A stretch of DNA of 64,000 bases, from NCBI GenBank assembly GCA_013368325.1, contig JAACJK010000164.1, forward strand, positions 434,001-498,000. Reading direction: 5' to 3'. The notes under the pieces are model-generated. The model saw only the letters and a list, made by a program, of their open reading frames with translations, was not told the DNA's origin and searched no databases. This DNA comes from Ephemerocybe angulata (lineage: Eukaryota; Basidiomycota; Agaricomycetes; Agaricales; Psathyrellaceae). Shown here piece after piece: positions 12,401 through 24,200 of the stretch (its first letter is position 1; the number at the start of each line of letters is the position of its first letter). The position numbers and the translations under genes were made by a program.

Positions 12401-14229
12401 AACAGCTTCGAAAACCGTCGCCACCCCTACTCCACCACCACCGCCTTCCACAGCTACTCCGAAACCTGCGCCCCCTCCTCCTGCAACAACAAGCCCGGTC
12501 GTTCCTCTCATGCACCCACTTCCACCCAGGCCCCCCGTTCCACAACCTGCGCAAGGGCGGGGCGTCAAGCGCGAACGGGCAGCGAGTCCAGAGGTGCCTC
12601 AGAATAACGGTGCAACTTGGCGAGATCGTATTTCGCCGCCGCGGGGGAGGAAGCCGAGAGTGAATGTGGCCTGCCCAACGGTGCAATGTAGTTCGATGAA
12701 GACGTTGCAGGGGGATGGGGAGCCGTATTTGAAAACTATCTCGTTCAGCTCGGATGGGACGTATTTCGTGCTCGGATGTGAGTGATTCTTGCCTCTTGTG
12801 CTCTCATTACGTCCCCCTTGTCTTGTCAGAGTCGTGGTGAACTGACGGATATTTGAATCATTAGGCTCGGATCAGACGATACGCGTCTGGAGTACGCGAG
12901 AGAGGCTGGAGCTGGCGAGGTTAACGCATCATTCCCCGATTGTCAATGCGTATTGGTTGGAAGGTGACGCAGGGGTGATAGTCTTGACTGATGACGGGCT
13001 TGTGAGTAAATGGACAAAGATCGTGAGTTTAGCGGTGCTTTCTGTCTGCCTGCTCGGATGTCCACTAACGTGATGTACCTTCCTTCGTTAGGGTCCGAAC
13101 GCATGGAAATGGGCGAAGGTCCTGAATGCGGGGGATGACTTAAGGTCAGATCAGGATCCTATATGCTTTGCTTATGCAAAAGACCGGATTGCGGTATCGT
13201 TTCCGCGCCTTGGGGTTAAAGTGTGGATATTTTCGAATGGTAAGTTGATCATTTTGCGGGGTTCTTTAGGCTGTGGATGGTTGCTGATGGTTATATGGCA
13301 TCGGTGTAGGCGTTTGGCATGTACAGCGCTCGATATTGAGGCAGAACGTAACTGCTATCACGTTTATGGAGAATGGGGAAGCGCTTCTCGGGGGGACGCG
13401 AGATGGGGCGTTGTGAGTTGCTATTGTCTTGTTATCTAATAACACGCCTTGCGGTGCGGGGGAATCTGACCGAGTTCGCACAGGTGGTACTGCGAAATTC
13501 CAAATGGGACCCTGCGGGCGTATGCGTTTTTGAAGAGCAAAATGTGCGTTATCATACCAGTCCAACGTTCGAGTGGGTTTCATATGGCTGATTGATATGT
13601 GGATCCTGCAGCATCTCACTTGATTTGAGCCCCACGGGAACTCACGTATTGGTAGGGAGTTCAAGTGGCGGTGCCGCGCTGGTTGCGCTGCGAAAGTCGG
13701 AGAACAAAGGGCATATCGAGAAGGTCTATAGCTTGAATAAGGAAGGGGATGGGTGGGCGGGGCGGAATGAATTTGGGGCGACGTTTGCGACGAAGGGGCA
13801 GGCGGTATTGTTTGCGAGCGTGGATAGTTGTGCGCTCGTGTGGGATAGAAAGAAAGGGGGCGCGGTTTATGGGTTAGAGCATGATGAAGGTCAGTTGGTG
13901 GCTTGTTACCGACGATAAAGTTACCCGGCTGACTTGGGATTGTGTTCCTGACCAGGTGATATCATTGAGGCGGTTGCAGTGAGTACATTCCCCCACTCCC
14001 TCCGAGCCTCGGCTGATTAGCGTGTCGTATGTAGACTGTTGACAGTATAGGTGGACGGGAGGGCTGCATGGTCTCGGGTACACGGAGCGGACAGCTGTGT
14101 TGGTGGGCGTTACCCGTCGCAGCTGGTCAGGGACAGGGTAAGTCCAGTGGATGTTTCCGATCATGAATGGGGATTAACCGCGCGCTAGGTGAGGATTCAC
14201 GGACGAAAAAGCAGAAAGTAGAGGCGTGA
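9416..14229 (+). CDS. WD40-repeat protein with very long Pro/Ser/Thr-rich N-terminus
   Basis: Twelve exons: 9416-9890, 9943-10277, 10334-11098, 11163-12777, 12865-13022, 13092-13239, 13310-13412, 13484-13543, 13612-13889, 13956-13978, 14035-14137, 14189-14229. All phases match; 1367 residues. Residues 1-1000 are low complexity: an acidic patch, SAASVQATTTSSAAS repeats, and a proline tract built from PPAPPSTL units (11720-11900). The last third is a propeller: IRVWSTRERLELARLTHH, DGLVSKW, VKVWIFSNG, TRDGAL, then GCMVSGTRSGQLCWWALP. The C-terminus carries a short basic motif (TKKQK), a possible nuclear signal. The ATG at 9416 is the first in frame. Partner and pathway unknown. Confidence 0.85.
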
Positions 14230-14829
14230 TATTATTGTGTTTTCTTGCATCGTCTTCGTTTTGCATATGCAGCATTAGGCATTCCATTGTATTTATACTA
14301 GGCACTCGATTTAATTTCTTGAAACGTGAACCGAACCGAGTTTGCGCATGTTTGGGCTGCTTGTGTGCTGTGGCTCGTTTAGTCCTGCGATCAAGTCCGT
14401 GTTGCAACCAACTCTCGAGACCGTCAGCGACCGTCAGCTCTTGGAACCCCGTCGTGACCGCTTGCCCTCCGTCTTCCGTAAGTCCTCGTCGTCCAGCTCG
14501 TCTCGTCGCTGTCGCCCCACCGTCCCCACCATCCCAGCTCACCGTGCATCCGCGTTGCCCACAGATTTGACCCCAATCGCGCAACCACCCTCCGTCGACA
14601 GACCGTGCCAAGCTCTTCCAAGCCAGCCCTTTTCCCTAGACGTCTCAGAGAACCCAGGAGTGTGAGTACCAGCTGCTTTCCGGCGTGTTCTGGTCGCTGT
14701 CGAGGGCAGAAGAGCCACGAGGCTTGCGGTTGCCACGCTCAGTTGCAGCCAGATGGACAGCGCCCACGAGCGGGCGATATGCATGGGGAGCCGGGGACTG
14801 TGCTTATACCTCGCTTCCTAGCTTCCAGA
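14230..14829. other. CDC42 promoter and 5' UTR region
   Basis: About 600 bp rich in CT stretches upstream of the CDC42 ATG. A 5' UTR intron is possible but not resolved. No other gene seen. Confidence 0.45.
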
Positions 14830-15693
<864 letters not shown>

Positions 15694-16372
15694 TCCACTC
15701 ACTCGACGACTACCACGATCCGCGGACCTTGTTCCGCTATTTCTCGACGACTCTACGTCCCTCTCTGTTTATGAATATGCCTTCCTGCCACAACCTGGTT
15801 ATATATCCGACTTTTGCCTTATATTTCTGACTTTTGCTGCCTTTTTATCTCGCGCGCTTTTTTCTCGATGTTAAATCAAAGATACTTTTGGTTCTCCCTC
15901 TCACTCTCTCACTCCCGTCGCAATACTAAGGTCCTTTCACTTTCTTTGGTGAGAAGTATTTCAGAGCTTTCGTGTTTCGTCGCCGGCAGTAATGGAGGGC
16001 GGCTGGCTGGTTTCCCTTAGAGTACATTACCTCGGCTCAGAATCCTCCCTAGAGCTTCATTCAAGTTGATGTTGCTTGATACCCATACCCCCTGCGTACC
16101 CTAATGAAGTTCCTAATGGATTGGGCTTCGCTTTCCCTCGCAATTGTCAACGTGTCGGACGCGCTGAGATTGGCCAATGTCCCTCAGCGCGCGCCGTGCG
16201 GTCCTTCAACAGGAGATCCGAGACGGCGGGTCCGGGCGTTTATGTGGCTGTGATGGTTTGCTTGGCATCGGCGTCAAAGTTAAAGCGGGCCAAAGCAAGG
16301 ACAAACGAAGATTCTGGAAGACGCGTCGAATCAAGTCAGTGTAGAACTGTGTTGACTCCCCAGCTTATTATC
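15694..16372. other. Intergenic, SF3B4 upstream region
   Basis: Pyrimidine-rich 3' flank of CDC42 followed by the SF3B4 promoter. No further gene seen. Confidence 0.5.
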
Positions 16373-17692
16373 ATGTCGAGACCACAGGATGACAGAAATC
16401 AGGAAGCCACGGTGTACTTGGTGCGTCTTCTGCCTCGTATCCACCGTCTATGATGCTTATACGTCTTTGCCCCATGTTTCTAGGGTAACTTGGATGAGCG
16501 GTGTACGGACGCGCTAGTTTGGGAATTGATGCTACAAGCTGGACCGGTCGGTGAGTACTTCCCCGTATGCCTTGAAGGCGCAGGATAATGAACTGAATGG
16601 ATTGCCTATAGTCAATGTGCATCTGCCGAAAGACCGAATTTCAATGGCTCACCAGGGATATGGGTTCTGCGAGTTCTTGACAGAGGAGGATGCGGAATAT
16701 GCCTGTAAGATCATGAACCAGATTAAACTATGGGGAAAGCCCATAAGAGTTAACAAGGTTCGTCGCAGGTCCTCTATGAATGAAGATTTCGAGCAGTCCT
16801 CTTTGCTTTCGCTTCTGCTTTCGATTGTGACCGGATGTTGCTGGTGTTCGTGGAGGTGTTTCTGAATTGGATGGACGTAGCTGACCTTTTGTTCTCGATT
16901 TGTAGGCTTCGTCGGACAAGAAGCAGCTGGACGTCGGAGCAAATCTCTTTGTTGGAAACTTGGACGAGAACGTGGATGAGAGGCTCCTGTACGACACGTT
17001 CAGTGCGTTCGGAATTATGGCTACGACAGCCAAGGTGCGTCCCTCGCTGTTCTATCCCAACCCCCAACTTACACATCCGCCATGAACAAAAGATTGCTCG
17101 CGACCCAAGTACCGGAGTCTCCAAGGGCTACGGCTTCGTCGCCTACACCGACTTCGAATCCTCCGACGCCGCCATCGAATCCATGAACGGCCAATTCCTC
17201 ATGAACAAAGCCATCACCGTGCAATACGCCTTCAAGAAAGACGGCAAAGGCGAGCGCCACGGCACCTCCGCCGAGCGCCTCCTCGCAGCCCAAGCACGCA
17301 AAAACAACGCCCTCCCCGTCGCCGCACGCCCGCCCCCCGCCCCCATGGCCTTCGGCCAACGGCCCCCCATGCCAGCGGGCTTCCCCCAGCCGTACCAGGT
17401 CGGCCAGTTCGCGGGCGCCCTCGCGCCGCATCAGCCTCCGCCCCCGCCGCCGGGGTTTACGCAGCAGCAGACGATTATGCCGGGGATGGGGGGGATGGGG
17501 CCCCCGCCTATGCAGATGGGGCCGCCGGGGCAGCAGCCTGGGATGATGCCGATGGGCATGCAGGGGATGCCCCCGGGCATGGCGCCGCCCCCGCCTGGCG
17601 GGATGGTGTATCCTGGGTATCCTGGGGGGATGCCTGGGTATGGGGCGTACCCTCCGCCCCCGCCTGTCCCTCAGCAGCAGCCACAGTATTAG
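16373..17692 (+). CDS. hsh49: Splicing factor 3b subunit 4 (SF3B4/Hsh49), two RRMs
   Basis: Five exons: 16373-16420, 16484-16550, 16612-16757, 16906-17034, 17093-17692, giving 329 residues. RRM1 runs from [19 protein letters not shown] (RNP2) to GYGFCEFL (RNP1). RRM2 runs from [19 protein letters not shown] to [12 protein letters not shown]. The C-terminus is the Pro/Gly/Met-rich tail of the family ([18 protein letters not shown]). SF3B4 is part of the U2 snRNP SF3b complex and contacts pre-mRNA near the branch site. Intron 3 (148 nt) is longer than the others. Its upstream neighbour is CDC42, on the same strand. Confidence 0.97.
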
Positions 17693-18143
17693 GCGGGTCT
17701 TTTCTTTGTTGTTGTGTATATCCAGTTGGGCTAGAGTCTGTAGCTAGATTGTGGTCTATTCATTCTTTTGACCTCTGTAAAAGTTACGTCCTGCGAGTTA
17801 ATGAGGTCGATCTCGAGCCTGATGTTTGAACTCTTTGAACACCTTCAGCTTAGCAAGGTCTCAGCTCTAGGCCTCTAGGCCTCAAGGCATAACCGTAGTT
17901 CCTGTCTTCAAGCTTCACGCACATCATGGTCGTGCAGCCAACGTGCAGCCTTCATTGACACACGATGTCTGTGGGCGTCAAGCGGTGCCAATTTAAATCT
18001 GTCAGTGGTATATATGTAAACTTGTCATGTTGAAATACTGCTGCAGAACTCCACCACCACTCCAGTTGCAATCCGCTAGGTAAAGGCCTGACCCACTGCT
18101 AGTGGACGCTATTACTAACCAATTGCACGGAGCTAAGAATCAG
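17693..18143. other. Intergenic, no gene seen
   Basis: 3' flank of SF3B4 and upstream region of the orphan ORF at 18144. Confidence 0.5.
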
Positions 18144-18647
18144 ATGTCTCCCACTCAGGAGCACTATGTGTATGCTGGCTACACCATCTCTGAAGCCGAA
18201 GTCCTCAGGTGGCTTCTCGCCTCTAGGACTGGGGATGAACTCCCTCGCTGGCGTCATTCAAGTTATCTCAATGAACCCATACAGCCCGATGTACTCCAAA
18301 GAGCTTGGAGCAAGGACCAAGGCGGTCGTGACCTCCCACAAAAGTGGATATTCGGGTCATGCGTCAAGAAATTAGGGGGCGACTTGACGATGACTAGACG
18401 AGTCGCGCCGGCCCTTATAACATATGGTGACTATGAATGGAAAATTGCATTAATATCCAACTATAGTGTGACGAAGGATAAAGGTGATGAAGTGCCTGCC
18501 TGGAATGAAGACGATCCGAGGACCCAGCATCTTCTCTCTCAACTGAAGCAAGTGGTAGAATGCTTGGAGCTCGGACCTTTCCTCGAGAGTCCGGGCATAC
18601 AAATATTGCGAGAAGGCGCCGGTGACATCGATGGTATCATCGTCTGA
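18144..18647 (+). CDS. Orphan protein of unknown function (167 residues)
   Basis: Single-exon frame beginning MSPTQEHYVYAGYTISEAEV and ending DIDGIIV. The frame is also open upstream, but the first ATG is at 18144. I recognise no domain. The composition is globular-like with conserved-looking aromatic positions (YVYAGY, RWLLAS, KWIFGSC, GDYEWKIALISNY). No signal peptide, transmembrane segment or coiled coil is visible. It could be a small soluble protein restricted to mushrooms; without expression or homologues, a chance ORF cannot be excluded. Confidence 0.5.
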   Translation: MSPTQEHYVYAGYTISEAEVLRWLLASRTGDELPRWRHSSYLNEPIQPDVLQRAWSKDQGGRDLPQKWIFGSCVKKLGGDLTMTRRVAPALITYGDYEWKIALISNYSVTKDKGDEVPAWNEDDPRTQHLLSQLKQVVECLELGPFLESPGIQILREGAGDIDGIIV

Positions 18648-19004
18648 CACTCTTGGCACGACATGCCCAGTGTCCGGGGAGGGGGACAAGTAGGAAGGCT
18701 TTGTTTTGCTTCACTTCTCAATGACGGTATTTTCTTGTAGAAACACTTTTTCTTTGCGTGTCGCTTAGTTTTACTCGACTACAATGCAGTTGTAGCGCCT
18801 ATGTAGCGAGTTAACCTTCGTCCATTCCCAGCACGCTTTCAAATTTCAGGGAGCGCTCGTCAAGCGCTCGTCTTGTAAAACACGTCCATGAAGTGTCCAT
18901 GAGCGCCCATGAGGTGTTGCCGTTTGATGGCCGGAGGGTAATGCGCACACGGTCGTCTCATAGCTGCGCGACGGTGACGATATCGTCCTTACCGCCCACC
19001 AACG
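18648..19004. other. Intergenic, no gene seen
   Basis: Upstream region of EMC4; only short non-coding-like frames. Confidence 0.45.
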
Positions 19005-19802
19005 ATGTCAAGAATCTTGGAATACTCCTCATTAGAGACTGCAGTAAAGTAATCGCACTTCTGCGTCGAATCCGAAATACAATCAACTCACAGTGCCCTC
19101 CAATGGCTGTAGATGGAGTAAACTCCCCTCACCACCTGGCTTCGCGAACCAGGCCTCGAGCACATCCGTACGTCGCGCAAGCGCCCAAATACCACACCCA
19201 TCCACACCTCCTTAACATTCCCAACCCTCACAACAGAAGACTTCAAGTAAGAAATCCTCCAGTGGGTCGAAGACGAAAGACTCCTTCGACGAGATCAAGG
19301 AGAAGCGCGCCTGGGACTTTGCGACGAGCCCTGCGAAGCAGCTGCCGATGCAGGCGTTTATGCTGTACATGTCCGGAGGGGGCGTGCAAATATTCAGCAT
19401 GGGGATTGTGTTTATGTTGCTTATGAGCCCGTTTAAGGCTGTCTTTGCTATGAACGAAGGTGCGTTCGTTCGTTTTGGTGGTTTGCCCTGAAGCCCTGGC
19501 TGACTTCTACGCATGGGTTGGCTGGATGTGATCAGCGTTCGCGCAGTTCGCTCCGTCGAGTGCGAAGAACCCGAAGGCGACGTCGACGCTTATACTGCAG
19601 AAACTGTTGTATGTTGTGTGTAACCTTCTGACGCTCGGTGTGGGGTTGTGGAAGTGTCGCTCGATGGGGCTTTTGCCAACGGGGTCGGGAGATTGGTTGG
19701 CGTTTGAGACGAGATGGCCGGTGAGTGTTGCGTTATTCTTAAACTGAACGTGTAGCTGAAGTGTCTTTCGAACTGTAGGCACCTGAGATATCGCTTTACT
19801 AG
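19005..19802 (+). CDS. emc4: ER membrane protein complex subunit 4 (EMC4)
   Basis: Confident exons: 19095-19167 (frame LPSPPGFANQASS), 19237-19459, 19536-19720, 19779-19802. The core reads KRAWDFATSPAKQLPMQAFMLYMSG, then GVQIFSMGIVFMLLMSPFK (first membrane segment), and LLTLGVGLWKCRSMGLLP (second), the EMC4/DUF1077 signature. EMC4 is a subunit of the ER insertase for tail-anchored and multipass proteins. The first exon is unresolved: ATG 19005 gives MSRILEYSSLETA, which looks like an EMC4 N-terminus, but joining it to exon 2 at the only good splice sites (intron 19044-19094) leaves the frame one base out. Confidence 0.85.
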
Positions 19803-20089
19803 CGCTGTATTTGTAGAGATGGATGGAGTCTAATTGGATTTCAATTGGCTTGTGTATCTCGCGAGGCTTGCTGAGCCACAGGCGCAATCCCAGAATCATC
19901 CCATAACTGCCGAATGGGCCCTTAGGTCCCTGGGTTCTTGACCCAACTGAAGAAACCCCTAGGAGATTCCAAGCCTCCCCCTCACTGGAGGTTTGTCTGG
20001 GCGCCTATCGACATGGGTCCCGAAAACAATCCGCTCAAGACCCTTGGCAATGCAGAGCAGCGTATAGTGTCATGAAGGCAACGATTCCA

Positions 20090-21088
20090 TTAAATATCGA
20101 AATCAGAGTCCGAGTCATCTCCCTTCCGTGCAGGGCCCCTTATATTTTTTGGGGCTCGCGCATTGACAGTTCCAGTTGTTGCAAGTCTTGACCTGGTAGA
20201 CGTTGAGTAATCTTCGTCAAAGTCTTCATCCTCGTCGCTCAGGTTGTCTTCCCGGTCACGAGCTTCGGCGTGCTGCATGAGAGAGGCTTCTGACACATCC
20301 AGGGTTCCACTCATCAACAGGATGGCCTCCAGTTCTGGGGAAGTGGACTGTTGAGCATGGTTAGGATGGAGAGTAGATGGTTCGGCGTACCTTCTTGTTC
20401 TCGGTTTCGATCAGCACCCCATGCGACAATCTGGTTCCTGATCTCTCCTTTCCTGTACACGATGATCATGGGGACGCGCGAGTCTGGTAGATCTGGGATG
20501 CATTTGTCTCCGACGATAGAGACGAACTTCGTTCGAGGATACTTTGCGGCAAGGGTGCGGATGTGGTTAAACGTTCTGTCACTTCTTGGAAGCCTGGAAC
20601 ATAGAATAGTGTTAAAGCTAAGCAGATAGTGGTAGAGTGTGAATGCGCACCCGTCTTTATAGAGGAAACATATGACACCGGTCCCTCGTTCGTTGTCGTC
20701 GTCCTCAGCGTCCGTCCTGCTCGCATCCGTGACCTCCCTGGTATAATCCTCCCGGCCAATGGGGTATACCCGACCGAACCTCGCAGCATGGTCCTCCCTC
20801 CTCGCCTGTGCAAGTCGGTGTCTCCGCAGACTCTCGATGGCGCGCTCCTGCTCATCGTCCTTAGTCACCTCTCCCATCCGCTGGAGCTCGGCGAGGGTTG
20901 AACTGTTTATGAGATCATCGAAGGTTGGGGAGGGCGGGGGTGACGGTGTGCGTTCCTTGGGCTCGAGTGGAGGTAGGATGCCGTGCTTTCTCAGAGCATC
21001 GTTGCTGAGCAGTCGTCAGCGATGCCCGCTAGGAGGAGTGCACGTCGGGAGCTCACAATTCGGTATCTTCGTTGGGGTTGATGGACAT
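20090..21088 (-). CDS. plp2: Phosducin-like protein, PDCL3/Plp2 type
   Basis: Four exons: 21057-21088, 20651-21004, 20391-20593, 20090-20334, giving 277 residues. It starts MSINPNEDTEFNDALRKHGI, the family N-terminus (NEDTEWNDxLRxxGI). A helical acidic/basic segment follows, then a thioredoxin-like domain: VICFLYKDGLPRSDRTF, AAKYPRTKFVSI, DLPDSRVPMIIVYRKGEI. The end is acidic, closing DDSDSDFDI. The family assists CCT/TRiC folding of actin and tubulin in the cytosol; Plp2 is essential in yeast. No redox CxxC is present, as expected. Its start codon lies 132 bp from the Dicer start, head to head. Confidence 0.92.
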
Positions 21089-21220
21089 TTTCTGGTGCTC
21101 CTTGGTTAGCCGTTGGTAGAAGTTTGGGTATGACTTGGCTGCTCACATTTATAACAGTCAAGCACCAAAGTAGCTGCGGTTAAGGTGCGCAGGGCTGAGC
21201 GCAGCGGCATCGACTTGAGT

Positions 21221-24200
21221 ATGATCTTATCAGTGCCTCCACGTGAAGTTGACGGCGCTTGTCGAATTTGGTCATCTCGGAAGCGGCGCTTGTCTTTTGA
21301 CCCTCAACCTCCACCACGGAGACCCAAAGTACCTGAAATCGCTCCAGCACAAGGCGGTACCGGCACCAAAGTTACAAGGCACGCTGGAACATGTCGAGCC
21401 TATGAAATGACGGTCCCGATAACCACGATCTCGAACCCTTCGTCCTCTGCTGCGGCGCAGGGACAGGTAGCGCGCAAGTATCAGGAGGAGATCTTTCAGC
21501 AGGCGCAGAAAGGTGAGTAGGGAGCACAGGTACATTCTACTCCGTACTCAGCTTGGTCGATACCAGGCAATGTCATCGCATACCTGAGGACGGGATCGGG
21601 CAAGACCCTCATCAGTGTACTCCTCATCCGATGGATAGCGACTCAAGAGAAGTCGAGGGGCAAAGTCATCGTTTTCTTCGTTCCCAAGGTCAGCCTTGTG
21701 GAGCAGCAGGCTCAGTATATTGAGAAGGAAACCGGGCTTCGCGTGGATAGGCTGCATGGGTCTCTGGCCTTCAACTTTTCGGATCGGCAGGGCTGGAAGA
21801 AGCGATTCGAGACCCACGACGTCGTTGTTATCACCTCCCAGCTTTTCATAGAGTTGATTACGCACTCTCTATGGAGCATAGACAAGGTGTCGCTCATGGT
21901 CTTCGACGAATGCCACCACGCCAGGAAGAACCACCCCTACAACGGCGTCATGCGTGAGTATGCGCAGATCAAGGACAAGTCACGGCGACCAAAGATCTTT
22001 GGCATGACCGCTTCTCCTTACTGGAACGAGAAGAACCCCGCTCTGTCCCTTTCGACTCTTGAGACGAACCTGCAATCGAAGATCGTCGGTGTTCACGAAC
22101 ACGTTGAAGAGCTACAGGCGAACTTCTCTCGCTTGGATGAAATCATACAACAATACCCCTACCCTCCACAAACTTACGAAGAATACCCAGAACCTACTCT
22201 CTACAATACCCTAAAAGTCTTCTACGTCAACTCACCTGATCTCTTCGATCGCCTCGCAGTACCTTGGAGCAAGATAGAGATGCGATACTACATGACCCTC
22301 AGCAACCTCGGCCCGTACTGCGCGTCTCTATACCTATACTCCGAGATGCAACATCACATGGCAGCTGCAACCGCCAAAGCTAAAGAGCTTCTGGCGCCGG
22401 AATCGGAGGACCACTCCATGAACATCGACACTACCGACCCGTCGAAAAGCCCCCCGCTCGAAATGTTCGACATCCTCGAGATCCTGGACGATTTTTCGAG
22501 CTTCTTTGAATTGAAAGACGGGATGCTACCCATCGCGGTGCCGATGAACTGGAACTCCCCAAAAATCCGCGTCTTGGCTGATATCATCCGGAAGAACCAG
22601 AAGAAGGGCTTCCAGTGTATCATCTTTGTCGAGCAACGTCAAGTTGCTTCGTGTCTGTCGAAAGTCCTGGAAGCCATCCCTGAACTCGAGGGCCTCGTAC
22701 GCTCGGCGCACTTGATTGGCCAAGGGGTGAGCAGCGATGCGATGACCAACCAGGCGCATTTCTCCAAGGGAGATCCTATCAAGCTCTTTAGAGAAAAGGC
22801 GATCAATGTTTGTGAGTACTAGGCTCGTAGGCCTATGCCATGAAACTGACATATCTTGCACAGTGATTGCCACATCTGTCGCGGAGGAGGGCCTTGACTT
22901 TCCTGTGAGTGAAATGCCTATCGTTCAAGGGCGAAGCTAACAAGAAACTAGGAATGCGATCTCGTCATTCGATTTGATCCCCTACAACACCTCGTTGGCT
23001 ACGTCCAATCTCGAGGCAGAGCCAGAAGTCGCGCCTCCAAGTATATCGTCATGATACAACAAGACAACATGGCGCAACTGGAACGGTACAGGGCTCTCCA
23101 ACAAGGTGAATCCTACCTAAGCCAGACATACCACACTCGCGGGTATGCCCTGGAGTCAATGAAACCGACGCGAGACCCCTGGGACGACATCTACGACAAT
23201 ACAGACTCTTACGAACTTGCAGAGCGCGATCGCATCGTCATTCCTTCCACGGGTGCTGTCCTCACGTACGACAACGCCATGGGCCTCCTCAGCCACCTCT
23301 GCGCTCTCATTCCCCGCGATGCGTTTACCCCAGCGCACAGACCTGTCTATGAAGGGGATTTCCAATGCAGAATGCGGCTCCCCGCAAGTCTGCCTCTCGC
23401 GTCCAAAGATCTGGTTTACATTGGCTACCCCAAGAGGTCGAAGAAGGAGGCGAGGCGCTCCGTGGCGTTCTTGGCCGTGAAGCATCTACTGAGGCTGAAC
23501 GTGTTCAATGAATACTTGCTGCCTGTCTCCCAGGACTCGATTGACGATGAAGATGCGGAGGAGGAGAAGCGTCAGATAGAGGCTGAGAAGTACGGGGACC
23601 TCCCGCCAGATCTGATGGAGGTCGAGGTCAAGGATCCTTGGTACCTTGGGGAGAAGCTGTGGGTTCACCAAGTTGTGGTTTCTGGGAGGGAGGCGGTGGG
23701 CTTGGTGACTGGAACCCAACTTCCGCCGGTCCAGGTCGTCCACGATGGGAGAGAGGTCCGAATGTCTGCGGGCAGCCTCTTGCCTCTAGACTCGTATGAA
23801 GAAGAGTTCCCTCGCCAGATCATGAATGACTTCATGAGGTGGGGCGTCAGAGCGCGAAATTGTGGGAAGAAGTTCCCCGCGCCCCAGTGCAGCTTCTTCC
23901 TCGTTCCTTTGAAGGCCGATGGCGGCGTTGATTTCGAAACCATGGTGCGGTTCCTCGAGAAGGGGCCATCGTATGATTGGAGTGAGGTCACGGAGGATAT
24001 GTACGATCACATCCTTGTGATGAACCGATGGAAGACTGGAAGCACGTATCGGCTGAAGAAGACGTTTGAGGACCTTACACCCATGTCGAAGCCCCCGGCA
24101 GACTCGCCACAAGCGGGTTTCGAAACATATCAGGAGTACTTCACGCAGATGTGGTCAACGAAGAGACGATGTGTTACTATCCCGGAGAATGGACCTATGC

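Noticed and set aside
18102..18143. Earlier start for the orphan ORF
   Set aside because: The extension begins with GTG, not used for nuclear genes; the first ATG is at 18144.
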